A stretch of DNA of 64,000 nucleotides, taken from the NCBI RefSeq assembly GCF_050016015.1, contig NZ_JBNHEQ010000243.1, positions 13,148-77,147 of the forward strand, read 5' to 3'. The notes under the pieces were generated by a model. The model had not been told where the DNA came from. It did not search any database and saw only the letters and a list, made by a program, of their open reading frames with translations. The translations under genes were made by a program, and so were the position numbers. This DNA comes from Trichodesmium sp002260545. GTDB lineage: Bacteria > Cyanobacteriota > Cyanobacteriia > Cyanobacteriales > Microcoleaceae. The number at the start of each line of letters is the position of its first letter. The first letter of the stretch is position 1. Below are positions 61,983 to 64,000 of this stretch, piece by piece.

Positions 61983-62271
61983 TTTAATTGATAATTAATA
62001 ATGAATATTGTTCAAGAATTGAGAATTGAGAATTACCTCTTCTTATAAAAAAGAGGATTGGCTAAAAGGATTTTTTTTCTCCATGAATGGAGAGGCTTTA
62101 TACCTTAATTTTTTAGTAAATTATTTCTGAAAAAAATTTGGTTTGGATACTAAATTTCTACAGTAGTTTATAGCACCGCTTATCCCTAATTTTTCGGTGC
62201 GTTAAGCATTCCTAACGGAATACTTTGCGCCAGTAAAAACGCATCCTACTGGACTGAATATTAACTACTCC
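61983..62271 (-). repeat. Family A repeat in the MFS-recO spacer
   Basis: GAATTACCTCTTCTTATAAA, GAGGATTGGC and GGAGAGGCTTTATACC (about 62025-62105) read as family A in reverse. GGTGCGTTAAGCATTCC and ACTCCCTACTCCC runs lie near the recO end. Confidence 0.5.
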
Positions 62272-63132
62272 CTACTCCCTACTCCTACTCCCTATTTGAG
62301 ATTCTAAATAAGTATCAATCAATTCAGCAGAGCGGATAGAGTAGCCCAAATGATACTGAGCATATTTTCTTAAAAGTTTTTCTACTACAATCCAATCTTG
62401 ATGGGAAGTGAGTTTAACTAGGGCTTTGAGTTGAGGTTCAGCTAACTGCTGAAGTAGTGAAAGTTGATTAGCATTGAGTAAAGTATTGATTTTAGTAGTA
62501 GTCTTTTGTCCTAATAAGTTTGGATAAGAAGATTGTACAACAGAAGTATCATCAAGTTTAATAATTCCTCCTGAGTCTATACTAAAGCCTACTTGCCAGT
62601 CGGAATAATTGAAGTTTGGTTGTAATTCATTTCCTGTAGCACAACACATTTGGACTTGTGGTGCTATTCCTTCTATAGCGAGTAGATGATAAATTCCATG
62701 AGCGAGGTATGCTATAAGTTGGGTATGCCAAAGTCGGTCGGTTTTATGTTGTAGTTGTTCTATTCGACCCAAATGTTCGCTTAGTAAATAGAAAAGTTCT
62801 GTTTGAGGATGTTCGCTCAGAGCTTGATGAAGGACTAATTCTGCTAAATATTGACCTGCTGCTAATTTTCCCAGGTTTTGACTAAGGCCCGCGTAGGATA
62901 GTATAGTTTCTGCTTGATTGATTCTATCAAGCGATCGGCCTTTGGATATTAATAATTGATTTACTACAAATAGTTCACTTCTGCCCCCCAGTTTGGATTT
63001 TTGCTTTCTGACTCCGGGAGCTACTACTCGTATCAAACCATATTCTGGGGTGAGTATGGTTAATAGACGGTCTGATTCTCCTAAAGGCATGGCTTTGAGA
63101 TTTATTCCAGTTGCTTTATAGAGTTTAGCCAT
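62272..63132 (-). CDS. recO: DNA repair protein RecO
   Basis: RecO anneals single strands and, with RecR, loads RecA on SSB-coated DNA. It has 286 residues. The OB-fold N-terminus is typical: YKATGINLKAMPLGESDRLL, TILTPEYGLIRVVAPGVRKQ and KSKLGGRSELFVVNQLLISK. The helical C-terminal domain has YLAELVLHQALSEH and LLRKYAQYHLGYSIRSAELI. Two adjacent Cys in QMCCATGNELQPN stand in the place of the usual zinc region, but a full four-Cys site is not seen. It is a single gene. The spacer before it is AT-rich. Confidence 0.94.
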   Translation of the reverse strand: MAKLYKATGINLKAMPLGESDRLLTILTPEYGLIRVVAPGVRKQKSKLGGRSELFVVNQLLISKGRSLDRINQAETILSYAGLSQNLGKLAAGQYLAELVLHQALSEHPQTELFYLLSEHLGRIEQLQHKTDRLWHTQLIAYLAHGIYHLLAIEGIAPQVQMCCATGNELQPNFNYSDWQVGFSIDSGGIIKLDDTSVVQSSYPNLLGQKTTTKINTLLNANQLSLLQQLAEPQLKALVKLTSHQDWIVVEKLLRKYAQYHLGYSIRSAELIDTYLESQIGSRSRE

Positions 63133-63274
63133 ATTGTTAGGGTTTGTGGAAAAAGTATGAGTGTTAAGGGTAGGAGTAAGGAGTTAGGAGAAAATCATAG
63201 TGCTAACTTATGAGTCCAAAGTTAAGACTGATACTATCTGATAAATACTATATATAGTATTCGTTGCTTAATTT

Positions 63275-63625
63275 TAGCGATCGCTAATCTTAAAAGTTTT
63301 AGTTATCAATTTCTTGTGTTAATTTGAAAATTTTAAATTTTGTCATCAACCTCTGACAAAAAATAGCCAAAATTTCTGAAAATAGCCAACGGAATTTCAA
63401 TAGTTTCGGCTTTTCCATGATATTATGAAGGAATAATAATCCAAGGGTATTTATTGTCTAATAAGATTTTGTCCCCTCAAGTACCTATAAACTCGTTGTG
63501 GAGAGTAGCGATCGCCTCATATTGATTTGAGGATGACGATCTAATTTTTCGAGGTTATCTATATGCTGGTTTGACGTATTTGTAAGTATATGGTAAGGAA
63601 GATAGCTTACTTAGAGCTTGCTGAA
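63275..63625 (+). repeat. Diverged copy of the 37.44-37.82 kb mini-locus
   Basis: Shared blocks are GCGATCGC...AAAAGTTTTA, GTCATCAACCTCTGACAAAA, ACGGAATTTCAATAGTTTC, TTTCCATGAT, and GCGATCGCCTCATATTGATT then GAGGATGACGATCTAATTTT. The small frames of the first copy are broken here by stops and shifts. Confidence 0.7.
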
Positions 63626-64000
63626 TAATTAATAATTAACTAGCTATCAGCTATCAGCAAGCCTGTTACAGAGGAGCTGCGCTTTTCATGTCGCGCAGCG
63701 AAACAGCTAGCCTCCAGGGTCGTAACTACGCGATTCAGCTAGAAATCCGGGGATATAAGTCCCCCACAAGAGCTTGGAAAAAATTAGTGGTGTGTGCTAA
63801 TGGGGGGAAAGAGTCCCCCATTATACACCGTGAAAAGCTGACCGCTGACCGCTGACTGCTGACTGCTGACTGCTGACTGCTACTTCAATAATTAATAATT
63901 AGGGTTTGCTGAAAAAGTCTTTTTTAAGGAGTAGGGGAACGGAGGATTCATTAATTGATAATTGATAATGGATAATTGATAATTACAAGAAGGTTAAAAC
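63626..64000. other. Repeat debris at the window end
   Basis: A hairpin-rich block (GCTGCGCTTTTCATGTCGCG, TCCCCCACAAGAGCTTGG, CACTAATTTTTT-type arms) and GACTGCTGACTGCTGACTGC repeats are inverted relatives of about 28925-28960 and 29330-29480. They are followed by an IS-type end at 63900 and a family A start from 63948. No gene was seen from 63133 to 64000. Confidence 0.5.

Overview
The window looks like chromosome from a filamentous, AT-rich cyanobacterium of the Oscillatoriales type (Moorena, Okeania, Lyngbya and Oscillatoria relatives come to mind; this is inference, since no 16S gene is present). The evidence is the dense HIP1 octamer GCGATCGC, the cyanobacterial gene string ndhL - DUF3007 - trpA, a DesB-type omega-3 desaturase, a cytochrome c6-like protein, PEP-CTERM proteins, and many small palindromic and MITE-like repeats between genes. 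Two runs of 100 N (13277-13376 and 25874-25973) mark assembly gaps, and both fall inside tandem repeats.

Layout. 0-12 kb: a partial sugar dehydrogenase, a decayed tnpB, an HTH protein, ilvA, desB, a methyltransferase, trpA/DUF3007/ndhL on the minus strand, tRNA-Leu(UAA), a small PEP-CTERM protein and an M50-like membrane protease. 12.7-24.2 kb: one giant locus of about 3,800 codons. It holds Ig/cadherin-like repeats, a subtilisin-like (S8) domain and a coiled-coil region of about 2,500 residues, interrupted by Trp-rich modules, with a hydrophobic C-terminal part. Two in-frame TAA codons interrupt it. 24.2-28.1 kb: a tandem-repeat field around a RAYT (REP-associated tyrosine transposase), a nuclease-fold protein and a GNAT protein. 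28.5-31.9 kb: cytochrome c, a second broken tnpB and a secreted protein.

32-52 kb is largely metal homeostasis: a COG0523 (CobW-type) GTPase with folE, two flavin oxidoreductases, a second CobW-like GTPase, two unusual metallophosphoesterase-like proteins and a Cys-rich FeoB-like transporter. Four of these transcription starts carry a Fur/Zur-type operator (32241, 39471, 44159, 50198). Mixed in are a glycosyltransferase, a PEP-CTERM protein, a lipoprotein, an HXXEE membrane protein, a GGDEF fragment and a chemoreceptor pseudogene bracketed by direct repeats, and an EF-hand protein. 52-64 kb: a GlcG/HbpS-like protein, cytochrome b561, an unrecognised 446-residue protein, moaB, a Uma2 nuclease, a flavin amine oxidase whose halves are in swapped order, hemB, an MFS exporter and recO.

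A theme of the window is short palindromes. A 28-nt element with GTAG at each 5' end is spread through spacers. It also occurs inside the RAYT coding sequence, forms the C-terminus of a Uma2 gene and supplies the stop codon of the M50 gene. At 60.2 kb it can be compared with a neighbouring repeat copy that lacks it. Related palindromes have broken the tnpB gene at 30 kb. Scraps of nearby genes (glycosyltransferase, CobW-like, flavoprotein, moaB) are also scattered through the spacers, which suggests recurrent local duplication and decay.
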